A stretch of 64,000 bases of DNA, taken from NCBI GenBank assembly GCA_015057305.1, contig SVES01000013.1, positions 1 to 64,000 of the forward strand, read 5' to 3'. Source of the DNA: Pseudobutyrivibrio ruminis. Its GTDB lineage: Bacteria > Bacillota > Clostridia > Lachnospirales > Lachnospiraceae. The notes below the pieces were generated by a model. The model searched no databases. It was not told the origin of the DNA and saw nothing but the letters and a program-made list of their open reading frames with translations. Both the position numbers and the translations under genes were made by a program. This document shows positions 26,778-34,637 of this stretch, in pieces (within the stretch, counting starts at the first letter, position 1; each line of letters starts with the position of its first letter).

Positions 26778-27446
26778 CTATAATGGTTTTATTTTCCTTT
26801 CTGTTTCCTTTGCTGGATTTCCATATACCATCTTTCCTGTCTCTATACTTTTTATAACATTTGATGCCATACCACAAAAAATATCATCACCAAGTTCAAT
26901 ATAATTATTTAACGACGAATTCAGTCCTATAAAACACCTGTCCCCCAGCTTATTATTACTTCCTATAGCACAATGTCCTGTTATAAAATTACTATTTCCT
27001 AATTTAGTATCATGCCCAATCAATACATTTGAATGTATAGTATTATAATTTCCCAAAGTAGCATTTGAATTTATAACTGAATTCGCCAATATCACATTGC
27101 CATATCCCATCGTTACTGATTGAGCCACATACGCGCTATGGTGAATAAAATTTGCATATCGATTAAGTGGTATTTCATAACTGTCTCGTAATCTACATCT
27201 TTCTTCTATTAAATCAGGTCTATATAATGCAAATACAAACTTTACATCATCATCATCTTTAAATAACTTATAAGCATCATAAGTTTTACATAATATTGGA
27301 ATACCATTTATTTCCTCTCCAAACAATTCATCATCAAATGCAAATCCCAATAATTTACAACTTCCAGTCTTTCTTTGTGTATCTAATATTTGTTCTGCAA
27401 TTACAACTGCAGAGCCTTTTCCCCCAATTACTATTATCTTATCCAT
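26778..27446 (-). CDS. PglD/NeuD-type sugar N- or O-acyltransferase
   Basis: A 222-residue acyltransferase. It has an N-terminal PglD-like nucleotide-sugar binding domain (IIVIGGKGSAVVIAEQI) and a left-handed beta-helix of hexapeptide repeats (VILANSVINSNATLGNYN). HSNVLIGHDTKLG supplies the likely catalytic His, and VYGNPAKETERK the typical end. PglD and VioB-like members acetylate 4-amino sugars. Its place next to acyl-CoA enzymes suggests the donor here may be an unusual acyl-CoA. That donor is inference. Confidence 0.85.
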   Translation of the reverse strand: MDKIIVIGGKGSAVVIAEQILDTQRKTGSCKLLGFAFDDELFGEEINGIPILCKTYDAYKLFKDDDDVKFVFALYRPDLIEERCRLRDSYEIPLNRYANFIHHSAYVAQSVTMGYGNVILANSVINSNATLGNYNTIHSNVLIGHDTKLGNSNFITGHCAIGSNNKLGDRCFIGLNSSLNNYIELGDDIFCGMASNVIKSIETGKMVYGNPAKETERKIKPL

Positions 27447-27462
27447 TATTCATTCCCTTTTC

Positions 27463-28413
27463 TTAACCAAGTACCTTATTAATAATCTGCGCAATATATC
27501 TCATATCCTCTGTAGTGTATCGTTGATCCACTGGTAACAGAACTATATTTTTTGTAAATTGATATTCAATGTCAGTTTTATCACATATTTCATATACTTC
27601 TTCCCATAATGTTGGTACATAAATTTTTTTTCTTATCAACGACTTTTTTATTTTTTCTCCATCTTCAACGAACAATGGATACATGTACGCACCATTTGTA
27701 TTTCCCACTTTCAACAGATTATTATTGTTAAGCTGTTCCGCCAAAATATTAAAATTATTATTTCTAATATTTCTTACTTTGTCGTAATCAACTGCCCTTA
27801 ATAAATTCTCCGTAATCTTTGAACACAGTCGAATTTCTATACCATTAAATCTCGCTTCACTTTTATGATACTCTTTAAAATAATCATCTGCTGTACATTC
27901 ATACCTTCCCAGTATGTGTGTCATGCCATTCAAACCTTTTTCTCTAATTAGCTCCCTTTTAATTCTTGCATCTGTATACAGGTACGCACCATCTGGTACA
28001 CCAAAAAACTTACGGGCCACATAAAATGTATCAACCCCTCCAACGGGTTGTTCAAAAAAAGCTTGTGTATTATCAACTATAATATTCCGAAACCTTTGCT
28101 TAAGCTCTTTTATATAATCGGGTTTAAGAACCCCCCAATAATTAACTATAAGAATATATTCATCAGAATCTAAATTATCAATAATTGGTTTAAACGATTT
28201 ATCAATGTGATAATAATCATAACTCACACCATATCGTTCACAACATTTTCTAATACTATTGCATAGATAATAAGGCAAATATAGTTTTTTTATTTTTTTT
28301 GTCTCAATTAGATATGCAAGACAGCTTCGCCCGCAATTCAAAGCAATAGCTTTTGGATGATATGACTCTCCATATAAATTTTCAAATTCTAAATATCCTC
28401 CGATTTCTTTCAT
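27463..28413 (-). CDS. PLP-dependent aminotransferase-like protein
   Basis: A 316-residue divergent DegT/aspartate aminotransferase-fold protein. Recognisable parts: ALNCGRSCLAYLIETKK (cofactor phosphate site), ILIVNYWGVLKPDYI, IIVDNTQAFFEQPV (Asp-x-x-Gln pattern near the pyridine ring) and YVARKFFGVPDGAYLYTD, where the Lys after Arg is the probable Schiff-base residue. It is shorter than usual DegT enzymes. It lies between the acyltransferase and the ATP-grasp gene. It may make an amino sugar or amino-acid moiety. The fold is fairly clear; the substrate is not. Confidence 0.7.
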   Translation of the reverse strand: MKEIGGYLEFENLYGESYHPKAIALNCGRSCLAYLIETKKIKKLYLPYYLCNSIRKCCERYGVSYDYYHIDKSFKPIIDNLDSDEYILIVNYWGVLKPDYIKELKQRFRNIIVDNTQAFFEQPVGGVDTFYVARKFFGVPDGAYLYTDARIKRELIREKGLNGMTHILGRYECTADDYFKEYHKSEARFNGIEIRLCSKITENLLRAVDYDKVRNIRNNNFNILAEQLNNNNLLKVGNTNGAYMYPLFVEDGEKIKKSLIRKKIYVPTLWEEVYEICDKTDIEYQFTKNIVLLPVDQRYTTEDMRYIAQIINKVLG

Positions 28414-28423
28414 AGCACTCCAT

Positions 28424-29659
28424 TTAGTCCACTATTACCTTGACATTTTTGTTTATCGATTCCATTGTTTCTATCATCTCTTCTTCATTTTCAAACATTA
28501 ATACAAGCGTTCCTATCGCCTTATTAGCACCTGTAAATATTTCAACAACATCGTCTTCATTTATCCAAATATCTTTTTCAAATATGTTTTTTTCTATAAA
28601 CATAGAAGTTTGAATTTTCTTGTAGATACCACGTTTATTATTATGCAATATACACTCCGCAATATTTTTAGCTGAATAAGACTCTGTAAATTCAACTAAT
28701 TCTATCCCTAATGCTGCTCGTACCGAATTTTCAATAAGTTTTACTCCCATTCCTAATTCAATACATTCCGCTAATCTGTTTCCTCCTCCTCTTGGGGATA
28801 CTTCCATTATGTATGATTTACCATTACTACACTCTCTAACCTCAACGTTATAGATTGAAGTTTTTAAATCTAGAAGTTTGATTAGCCTCTGAATCTCCTG
28901 AAGCAATTCAGTCTTTGCCGATTCTGACATTGTAGATTTCCAATAAAAACCTGCTGGAACATATGGATTCACTCCGTCCTTAACAAATAATTGAGAATTA
29001 AAAGAATAAAAAACTATATTCCCTTCTATCGAAAACCAATCCGAATCTGATGGATTACCGACAGGTTGTAAAAAGTCCTCTACTATTATCATTCCACATC
29101 TAGAATTTTCAAAAGCATTATAAGCTGCATCTATTAGTTCATGATAGCTCTCAACTTTTTTCACTCCTTTGCTTCCTGCATTATCAACAGGCTTTACAAT
29201 AATCGGATAATTAATCGCTTCTTTATCTTTTTCTATCTCATCAATACCCTTATATGTTTTCGATTCCGGAACATTAAACCCATTATCTTTAAGAAACTTT
29301 CTAAATTTTCCCTTATCTTGCAATATAGAAACGGATTCATAGCTTCCTACTGAAGGTAATCCCATCTTCTCTGCAACATATGCTGCTGTTACTACCCCAG
29401 GATCACATGCAAAAGACATTATTCCATCAATGTGCTTTGCTTTTGCAACCTCTAATACAGCCTCCTTATCTACTACACTTACATTTACATATTCATCCGA
29501 ATATTTATGTGCAATATTATCTGGCAAATAATCTGCTGTAATAACATATACACCTAATTCATGTGCCGTTCTTATAACTGGCAGTATATATCTTGATCCT
29601 CCGAGTAATAACAATTTTTTCACTCTATAGTCCTCGTTTGATTTAATATTGTGGTTCAT
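28424..29659 (-). CDS. ATP-grasp carboxylate-amine ligase
   Basis: A 411-residue ATP-grasp enzyme joining a carboxylate to an amine with ATP. Motifs: LLLLGGSRYILPVIRTA, YPIIVKPVDNAGSKGVKKV (ATP-binding Lys and Gly-rich loop) and IMEVSPRGGGNRLAECIE (metal-binding Glu/Asn region). GAGGACTATAGA precedes an in-frame GTG at 29623 (VKKLLLLGG), which may be the true start; the track ATG at 29659 has AAGG at longer spacing. It is the first gene of the run and follows a terminator. The amide it forms, perhaps on an acyl or amino-acid sugar substituent, is unknown. Confidence 0.82.
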   Translation of the reverse strand: MNHNIKSNEDYRVKKLLLLGGSRYILPVIRTAHELGVYVITADYLPDNIAHKYSDEYVNVSVVDKEAVLEVAKAKHIDGIMSFACDPGVVTAAYVAEKMGLPSVGSYESVSILQDKGKFRKFLKDNGFNVPESKTYKGIDEIEKDKEAINYPIIVKPVDNAGSKGVKKVESYHELIDAAYNAFENSRCGMIIVEDFLQPVGNPSDSDWFSIEGNIVFYSFNSQLFVKDGVNPYVPAGFYWKSTMSESAKTELLQEIQRLIKLLDLKTSIYNVEVRECSNGKSYIMEVSPRGGGNRLAECIELGMGVKLIENSVRAALGIELVEFTESYSAKNIAECILHNNKRGIYKKIQTSMFIEKNIFEKDIWINEDDVVEIFTGANKAIGTLVLMFENEEEMIETMESINKNVKVIVD

Positions 29660-29721
29660 AAAACTTATTACCTTCTATAAACCATCATTTGATATTCATA
29701 GTATCAACTATTTAAAGCATA

Positions 29722-29764
29722 TATAAAAACTCCTCATGCAAGTTTCATACCTTACATGAGGAGT
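29722..29764 (-). terminator. Intrinsic terminator after the Rpn gene
   Basis: ACTCCTCATG (29729-29738) pairs with CATGAGGAGT (29755-29764) around a 16-nt loop. On the minus strand the stem is followed by TTTTATAT. It lies 6 bp past the stop codon of the Rpn gene and separates that gene from the glycan operon below. Confidence 0.85.
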
Positions 29765-29770
29765 AATCAT

Positions 29771-30574
29771 TTATTTATTCTCTTTTTCTTTCATCAACTC
29801 AAAAAATTTGTCCACCGTTATATTCAATCTTTCAGCTGCTATTTCTGGTAGAAGCAGTCCATCTCTTACTAACGATATTAATTCCTGTGTCCTACCTTCT
29901 ACTTTCCCCTCTACTCTTCCTTCTTCATATTTCACTTTATCTCTTTGTAATAAAGTCATATATTCCACCTCCCACTCTTCTTTATCAAGAGCTTTCTGTA
30001 TTTCCCTGTTCAGTCTCCTTGTAAAACTATCCGATGGCTCTTTACCTGAAATATAATCTAAAAATGCGATTTGAGCTTCAGTCAATCCTTCTCGATTACC
30101 ATTTGCATTAACAAATACTTTTGTAGAATCATCATCAAGTTCTATATTCTTATCTTCTATGCAACAATTCCTAAAAGTATAAATACTTCGATTTTTCTTT
30201 GCAAAATCATCTAGACATATGAAGACCACATATGATTTTTTCAGTTCAGAATATGCTGCACCTCGGTTTATTAGATTTAAATCTATCATACCCTGATAGT
30301 ATCTTGCACGCTTTGGCAAATCCTTACTAAGCGTGGTTTGCATTTCAATATCGTATACTGTATTTCCATCCTCAAGATAAACATCAAGTCTTATACCCTT
30401 TCCATCAGATGTTATATCAATAGTCTTCTGGTTCTCTAAATATACAATATCCTTTACTTTACAACCAATCAGTAATTCTATTACCTCTTTACAAATATCC
30501 TTATTCTCCATCATGATTTTACAAAACATAAAATCATCTGAGAATCTTAATTCCTTATAACTCTTTTGATTCAA
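29771..30574 (-). CDS. Rpn family PD-(D/E)XK nuclease/transposase-like protein
   Basis: A 267-residue member of the Rpn (recombination-promoting nuclease) family, formerly annotated as transposase. The start ELRFSDDFMFCKIMMEN is characteristic. Catalytic residues show in IRLDVYLEDG (Asp) and VYDIEMQTT (Glu-x-Gln). YEEGRVEGKVEGRTQEL is the usual Glu/Gly-rich linker near the C-terminus. E. coli Rpn proteins are DNA endonucleases that raise recA-independent recombination. It stands alone between the aminotransferase and the glycan operon and has its own terminator. Confidence 0.88.
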   Translation of the reverse strand: MNQKSYKELRFSDDFMFCKIMMENKDICKEVIELLIGCKVKDIVYLENQKTIDITSDGKGIRLDVYLEDGNTVYDIEMQTTLSKDLPKRARYYQGMIDLNLINRGAAYSELKKSYVVFICLDDFAKKNRSIYTFRNCCIEDKNIELDDDSTKVFVNANGNREGLTEAQIAFLDYISGKEPSDSFTRRLNREIQKALDKEEWEVEYMTLLQRDKVKYEEGRVEGKVEGRTQELISLVRDGLLLPEIAAERLNITVDKFFELMKEKENK

Positions 30575-30908
30575 TATTAAATTCTCCTTTTATTATAAAA
30601 TCTACATATTACTTCATCAAGGAGAAATATTACGCTGTATCTCTAGCAACCATGCTGTATCCTCCTTTACGCATAAAATATTTCAAACACATAAAATTGG
30701 ATAAAAATAGATACTCTAACAAAAGAGTAAAGAAACTATTTATGCTGCCTCATAGTTCATAACTCATCCTCATACTATCAACATCAAATTTGGTGGGTGC
30801 TATGACCGAAAAGGTCGTGATGTTTTACATATTTGAAATTCGAGGATAAGTATAGCATCCGTTACTTCTCATGTAAAGTATGAAATTTTCAAGCTGCAGT
30901 ATAACTAT
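30575..30908. other. 334-bp A+T-rich gap, no gene
   Basis: No ORF of any quality lies here. It must carry the Rpn promoter and the end of the aminotransferase transcript. A tiny hairpin GACC-GAAAA-GGTC sits near 30804. I see no repeat or convincing promoter. Confidence 0.4.
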
Positions 30909-32018
30909 TTATTTGATTTTTAATAGCTCTAAAATCTTAGACTGATTATTTGCATTTAGTTCTTCAAACAGTGGCAAAACCATTGATTGCTGCGCTAATT
31001 TTCTCGCTACATCCAAGGATTTATTCTTATACTTATTCTTGAAACAAGCCTGATCTGCCGTCAACGGATAGAAATATTTCCTTGTATATATATCATTGTC
31101 GCGTAGCTTTTGATATAGCTCATCTCGCGTTAATGGATACTCATCTGTTACTTTTATTGGGAAATATCCATAATTATGTGTAGCTTTGTCTCTTTGGCCA
31201 TAGAATTTAATTCCTTCTATTTTCGAAATCTCTTCATGATAGTATTCGCAAATACGTTTTCGAGCTTCCATCGCCTTATCTATATGCTTCAAATTGCATA
31301 AACCCATAATTGCAGCAAACTCGTTCATCTTTGCATTTGCTCCGACCGCTACAACTAGTTCCTCTCCCCTAATTCCAAAGTTTTTCAAATCTCGTAATCG
31401 TTCATAGCGCTCATGATTTTTACATACGACTGCGCCACCCTCTATTGTATTGAATACCTTTGTTGCATGAAAACTAAAAATTGATACATCTCCATAATTT
31501 CCAATTCCCTTATCTAAGTACTTTTCTCCAAATGCGTGTGCAGCATCGTAGATAACCTTCAAATTATATTTATCTGCAATCTCCTGAATTGCTTCCACGT
31601 TACATACATTGCCATAAACATGAACTGGGAGAATCGCCACTGTCTTCTCAGTAATCAAATCCTCTATTTTAGTCTCATCTATTGTCCCATCATCTTCTTT
31701 TACATCACAGAACACAGGCTGAAGCTTGTTTCTAACTATTGCATGTGTGGTAGATATAAAAGTAAACGGTGTTGTGATTACCTCTGCCCCTTCTGGGAAA
31801 TCAAAAGATTGTATTGCAAGCTCCAGCGCCATGTGACCATTAACAGTCAAAGATATTTCTGGCACGTCCAAATACTCTGCTAACTGCTGTTCTAATTCTT
31901 TGTGATACTGCCCCATGTTTGTAAGCCAGTGACTGTCCCACAATGGCTTTATTGCTTCAATATATTCCTCGTATGGCGGCATTGATGATCTTGTTACTAG
32001 TATTCTATCGTTTTGCAT
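30909..32018 (-). CDS. DegT/DnrJ/EryC1 sugar aminotransferase, VioA-like
   Basis: A 369-residue PLP-dependent aminotransferase. The start ILVTRSSMPPYEEYIEAI with HWLTNMGQYHKELEQQL resembles VioA, which makes dTDP-4-amino-4,6-dideoxyglucose (viosamine, Qui4N). The Schiff-base Lys is in FSFHATKVFNTIEGGAVV; IYDAAHAFGEKY carries the cofactor Asp and His. Its product would be an acceptor for the PglD-like acyltransferase at 26778. Between them lie the Rpn gene and a terminator, so the link is by function, not by a single operon. rmlA and rmlB are not in the window. Confidence 0.86.
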   Translation of the reverse strand: MQNDRILVTRSSMPPYEEYIEAIKPLWDSHWLTNMGQYHKELEQQLAEYLDVPEISLTVNGHMALELAIQSFDFPEGAEVITTPFTFISTTHAIVRNKLQPVFCDVKEDDGTIDETKIEDLITEKTVAILPVHVYGNVCNVEAIQEIADKYNLKVIYDAAHAFGEKYLDKGIGNYGDVSIFSFHATKVFNTIEGGAVVCKNHERYERLRDLKNFGIRGEELVVAVGANAKMNEFAAIMGLCNLKHIDKAMEARKRICEYYHEEISKIEGIKFYGQRDKATHNYGYFPIKVTDEYPLTRDELYQKLRDNDIYTRKYFYPLTADQACFKNKYKNKSLDVARKLAQQSMVLPLFEELNANNQSKILELLKIK

Positions 32019-32117
32019 TTATTGTCCTCATTGCGTATTCAATATTTATCTTTTCTAAATCCCATTTTTACAATTCTCACTTATATTTATTTCGGCAATT
32101 ATGCCTCATTTCTTTAA

Positions 32118-32147
32118 TTTTAAAAGGACCCCGCACCACTAGGTGCG
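32118..32147 (-). terminator. Possible terminator in the gap upstream of the aminotransferase
   Basis: CGCACC-TAGT-GGTGCG forms a tight hairpin (32132-32147), followed on the minus strand by GGGTCCTTTTAAAA. It is about 220 bp past the HhH-like gene and 100 bp before the aminotransferase. The rest of the 32019-32364 gap is A+T-rich and shows no gene; a promoter for the aminotransferase probably lies just below this hairpin. Confidence 0.5.
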
Positions 32148-32364
32148 AAGCCCTTAAACTACAACGTTATTTCATTACTCCCCACCATACATTAAGTTGT
32201 TAACATAAATCTAACAGCTTCGTAAAACCCGCCTAATACACGAAACTGTAATCATGTATATATTGTAGTGGATGTTGTGGGTACATTCAATAGATTTGGT
32301 GGTGCGACACAGATTTGTCACAAAGTTCTTCTCTGATTAGCTAATTACTAAGATTCACCCCTGT

Positions 32365-33150
32365 TTATAGCAATCCTTTAGCCTCTTCTATAAATTCCTT
32401 TTTTAGTGGTCTTACTTTATTATTCTCCATATCATCTTTATAATATCTACCTGAGCAAATCAGCCAAAACACCTTATCTACCTTATATGGTGTCTCACCA
32501 CATACTTCTGCCATCTTTACAACTGCCTCAAAAGTATCTAACGGGTCACGCTTACATAGTCCAAGCTCTGCAAAAACATCCATCAGATGGACATCTGGCT
32601 TTGGATAGCTGACATACCCCAACTCTTTTAACATGTCACATGCCAGAGCAAACCCAGTACCACTTACTTTTTCGGCTATTAATAGAGGTAATGCCATTCT
32701 AGTATGCACGTTATAATCAAATAAATCTACAAATTTATCAAAATCCTCATATGAGCTAAACTCACTTAAGAATATGGCCGAATCAACAATAGCATGGCTC
32801 CATTTGTACCAGCTGTTTTGTTTGCAGTCTTTACTTGTTATATTGAATTCATCTCGAAATCGATTATATAAATCATCTGCATTCAATGTGCTTACATATC
32901 CTATATCGTAATTACGAAGTATTTCCTCGATTCTCTTTTTCCTATCAGCATTTCTTGTTATTCCAATGACATTGGGCATAGATTGATAGTTTTGTGCAGA
33001 GATTACAAATCGTTTAAATACGCCTTCAAGAGTTGTACATTTTGAATCCGCTTCATAATATGGTGCAAGATTTATTCCCTCCGGCTTATTTTTCTCTAGG
33101 AAGCCTAGAGCGTATGTATAGATTTTCTTGTATTGATTGTTGTCTACCAT
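32365..33150 (-). CDS. HhH-GPD-like DNA glycosylase superfamily protein (tentative)
   Basis: A 261-residue soluble protein. The C-terminal half has a helix-hairpin-helix-like element KVSGTGFALACDMLKELG followed by YPKPDVHLMDVFAELGLC, where the Asp is at the place of the catalytic Asp of HhH-GPD glycosylases; YKVDKVFWLICSGRYY closes the domain. There is no Cys cluster of the EndoIII type. The N-terminal half is unfamiliar. It could be a base-excision or defence-related glycosylase; I am only moderately sure of the superfamily. It stands alone, next to hicAB. Confidence 0.55.
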   Translation of the reverse strand: MVDNNQYKKIYTYALGFLEKNKPEGINLAPYYEADSKCTTLEGVFKRFVISAQNYQSMPNVIGITRNADRKKRIEEILRNYDIGYVSTLNADDLYNRFRDEFNITSKDCKQNSWYKWSHAIVDSAIFLSEFSSYEDFDKFVDLFDYNVHTRMALPLLIAEKVSGTGFALACDMLKELGYVSYPKPDVHLMDVFAELGLCKRDPLDTFEAVVKMAEVCGETPYKVDKVFWLICSGRYYKDDMENNKVRPLKKEFIEEAKGLL

Positions 33151-33210
33151 CAGTCCCCTCTTCTATATATCTGTTAATCATCATCACCAATTCTTTTCAT
33201 TACGCTAGCC

Positions 33211-33315
33211 TCCATTTGTAGTGAAACACTTCACTTCGCATTTCTAGTATGGAGTAAAACGCTCCATATCGAATGACTATAACGAATACCATTTGTAGTG
33301 AAATGCTCCACATTT
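33211..33315. repeat. Short direct repeats containing hairpins
   Basis: CCATTTGTAGTGAAA occurs twice (33211-33225 and 33289-33303). Three adjacent units contain self-complementary arms: AGTGAA-ACAC-TTCACT, TATGGAG-TAAAACG-CTCCATA, and a mixed third unit AGTGAAATGCTCCAC that joins the left arm of the first with the right arm of the second. The gap 33151-33450 otherwise shows no gene. Confidence 0.5.
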
Positions 33316-33448
33316 TTAGTTGTTATTATTATTTCAAATGTACCGCAGTCAGTCACGACAGTGGAATACTAAGCGCTTCCCCTCAATCCACCACAAGCCC
33401 TCCCATCACTTAGAACACTAATTGATACATCATACTTCTGACCTAAAT

Positions 33449-33488
33449 ACAAAAGGAGTCAGTTCCCCTAAAGTTACTGACTCCTTTT
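33449..33488 (-). terminator. Terminator of the hicAB operon
   Basis: AAAAGGAGTCAGT (33451-33463) pairs with ACTGACTCCTTTT (33476-33488) over a 12-nt loop, 12 bp past the hicB stop codon. On the minus strand the stem ends in TTTTGTATTT. Confidence 0.85.
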
Positions 33489-33500
33489 AAAAGACAAATT

Positions 33501-33926
33501 TTAATTGCCTCTATTGTAGTTTAAATTAAGCAAATTTGCAATGGCATCCTGCAATACTCTCGAGTAATTCAATCCCGCCTGATCAGCTTTTACTGTCATC
33601 CAATATGGTATCGTACAATTCTTTCTAACCGCACGATTATCATATTGCTTTCTGTATTCTGTCAAATCTACATCAACCATAGTCTGTAATCCGTCAGAAT
33701 AATCAAACACATCTTTGTTTGCTTTTGCTTTTTTCACAGCCTCTTTATAATTAGATGATTTCGGCAAGTCACTTTCCTTATCCATACAAACTATCCCAAT
33801 GTAATCTCTAGCCATTTCAATTGCATCTGCTAAATCTTTGCCTTCAGTATAACCATCTAAATCAGGAATATAGACCAAACAATCTCCATCAAACTCTTTG
33901 ATTAATACTGGATAAGCTACCTTCAT
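33501..33926 (-). CDS. hicB: HicB family antitoxin
   Basis: A 141-residue HicB. The N-terminal partial RNase H-like fold reads MKVAYPVLIKEFDGDCLVYI followed by DLDGYTEGKDLADAIEMARD. The C-terminal DNA-binding region has IPYWMTVKADQAGLNYSRVL, typical of HicB proteins. It neutralises HicA and represses the operon. The track start at 33971 is replaced by the ATG at 33926, preceded by AAAGGGGAATT. It is preceded by hicA, which the track misses, across a 57-bp gap holding a hairpin. Confidence 0.88.
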   Translation of the reverse strand: MKVAYPVLIKEFDGDCLVYIPDLDGYTEGKDLADAIEMARDYIGIVCMDKESDLPKSSNYKEAVKKAKANKDVFDYSDGLQTMVDVDLTEYRKQYDNRAVRKNCTIPYWMTVKADQAGLNYSRVLQDAIANLLNLNYNRGN

Positions 33927-33961
33927 AGTGAATTCCCCTTTCCCTGCGAAGCTTAACGACA

Positions 33962-34002
33962 GAAAAATCAAGCAAGGTAGGGATTAAATCCCTGCCTTCT
34001 TG
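33962..34002 (-). terminator. Hairpin with T-run between hicA and hicB
   Basis: On the minus strand CAAGAAGGCAGGGAT pairs with ATCCCTACCTTGCTTG (one mismatch, one bulged G) across the loop TTA, and is followed by ATTTTTC. The stem spans the hicA stop codon and ends before the hicB ribosome binding site. It looks like an intrinsic terminator, so it may reduce hicB transcription from the hicA promoter or be opened by translating ribosomes. Confidence 0.6.
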
Positions 34003-34154
34003 ATGATCTGCTTGGCAGTTATCTCATTGAGTTCTTTATGTCTCGGCACAACTAATTGAATATTTCCATTTGTATAAATATCATGACCTCCACCATGTCT
34101 CAAGAGATAAAAACCAGCATTTTCAAGGTTTTTAATTAAAATTTGTCTTTTCAT
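33984..34154 (-). CDS. hicA: HicA family mRNA interferase toxin (missed by the ORF track)
   Basis: A 56-residue HicA below the track cut-off. Reverse translation gives MKRQILIKNLENAGFYLLRH followed by GGGHDIYTNGNIQLVVPRHK and a C-terminal NEITAKQIIKKAGI. The His in RHGGGHDIY is the catalytic residue of this dsRBD-like ribonuclease family, which cleaves mRNA and blocks translation. A GAGGTAGCAAA ribosome binding site and a consensus promoter precede it. The toxin-first order is usual for hicAB. Confidence 0.9.
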   Translation of the reverse strand: MKRQILIKNLENAGFYLLRHGGGHDIYTNGNIQLVVPRHKELNEITAKQIIKKAGI

Positions 34155-34192
34155 TTTGCTACCTCGAAAATGGAATATTTAATTCAATTACT

Positions 34193-34220
34193 ATTATACG
34201 CATTCAATACGCATTGTCAA
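34193..34220 (-). promoter_or_regulatory. Consensus hicAB promoter
   Basis: On the minus strand TTGACA (34215-34220) and TATAAT (34193-34198) are perfect hexamers, 16 bp apart. The spacer carries a direct repeat AATGCGTAT TG AATGCGTAT that reaches into the -10 box, a likely HicB operator. The start would lie about 30 nt before the hicA ATG. Confidence 0.85.
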
Positions 34221-34322
34221 GTTGACCTAATCCTTATTTCGAAGCTGTCAATTACCTTTTTCATTAATCAACAGCTTTTCATTTCCATCCATTTGTAACA
34301 TTTTCGTAATGGGGTCAGGCAC

Positions 34323-34562
34323 CTAAACTCTCTTCCCAACTCTCTTCCCAATAATTGAGAGATTTCTATCCTTACACATCCTTCGATTTTCCTCAAACAT
34401 CAAATCAATTTCCTCATCACTTTTCAAATCATCATCTACCTTTTCTATTTTCACGTTATAATGTGCCAATAACGTCCAACACAATGCATTTGCAAAAGCT
34501 GATATAAATCTTGAATCTACCGCTGGTGCTAAAGTACCTTCAAATGAATATCTCCAATCCAC
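34323..34562 (-). CDS. Small uncharacterised protein, possibly the C-terminal remnant of a longer gene
   Basis: A 79-residue ORF from a GTG with no good ribosome binding site. The frame stays open 20 codons further up, to a TGA at 34623, without an ATG; that stretch encodes EEGKVLDELLLISNAF. The segment FVDWRYSFEGTLAPAVDSRF resembles the end of HEPN-type helical domains, so this may be a truncated gene. The C-terminal eight residues (GKRVGKRV) come from a 12-bp tandem duplication. It lies just downstream of the second hipA. Confidence 0.4.
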   Translation of the reverse strand: MDWRYSFEGTLAPAVDSRFISAFANALCWTLLAHYNVKIEKVDDDLKSDEEIDLMFEENRRMCKDRNLSIIGKRVGKRV

Positions 34563-34637
34563 AAATGCATTTGATATCAGTAATAGCTCATCTAGTACTT
34601 TACCTTCTTCTCTGTCTTTATTTCATTATACTTTTTC

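Noticed and set aside
11551-29764. Terminators at 11.5 kb and 29.7 kb sharing CCTCATG/CATGAGG, as possible island boundaries
   Set aside because: The shared core is only about eight bases, the loops differ, and the left one lies inside the island next to the HAD gene. Chance similarity is more likely than an insertion site.
34323-34348. 12-bp tandem repeat at the end of the 79-residue ORF
   Set aside because: It only duplicates GGGAAGAGAGTT, adding four residues. It is a simple slippage event and not a regulatory site.
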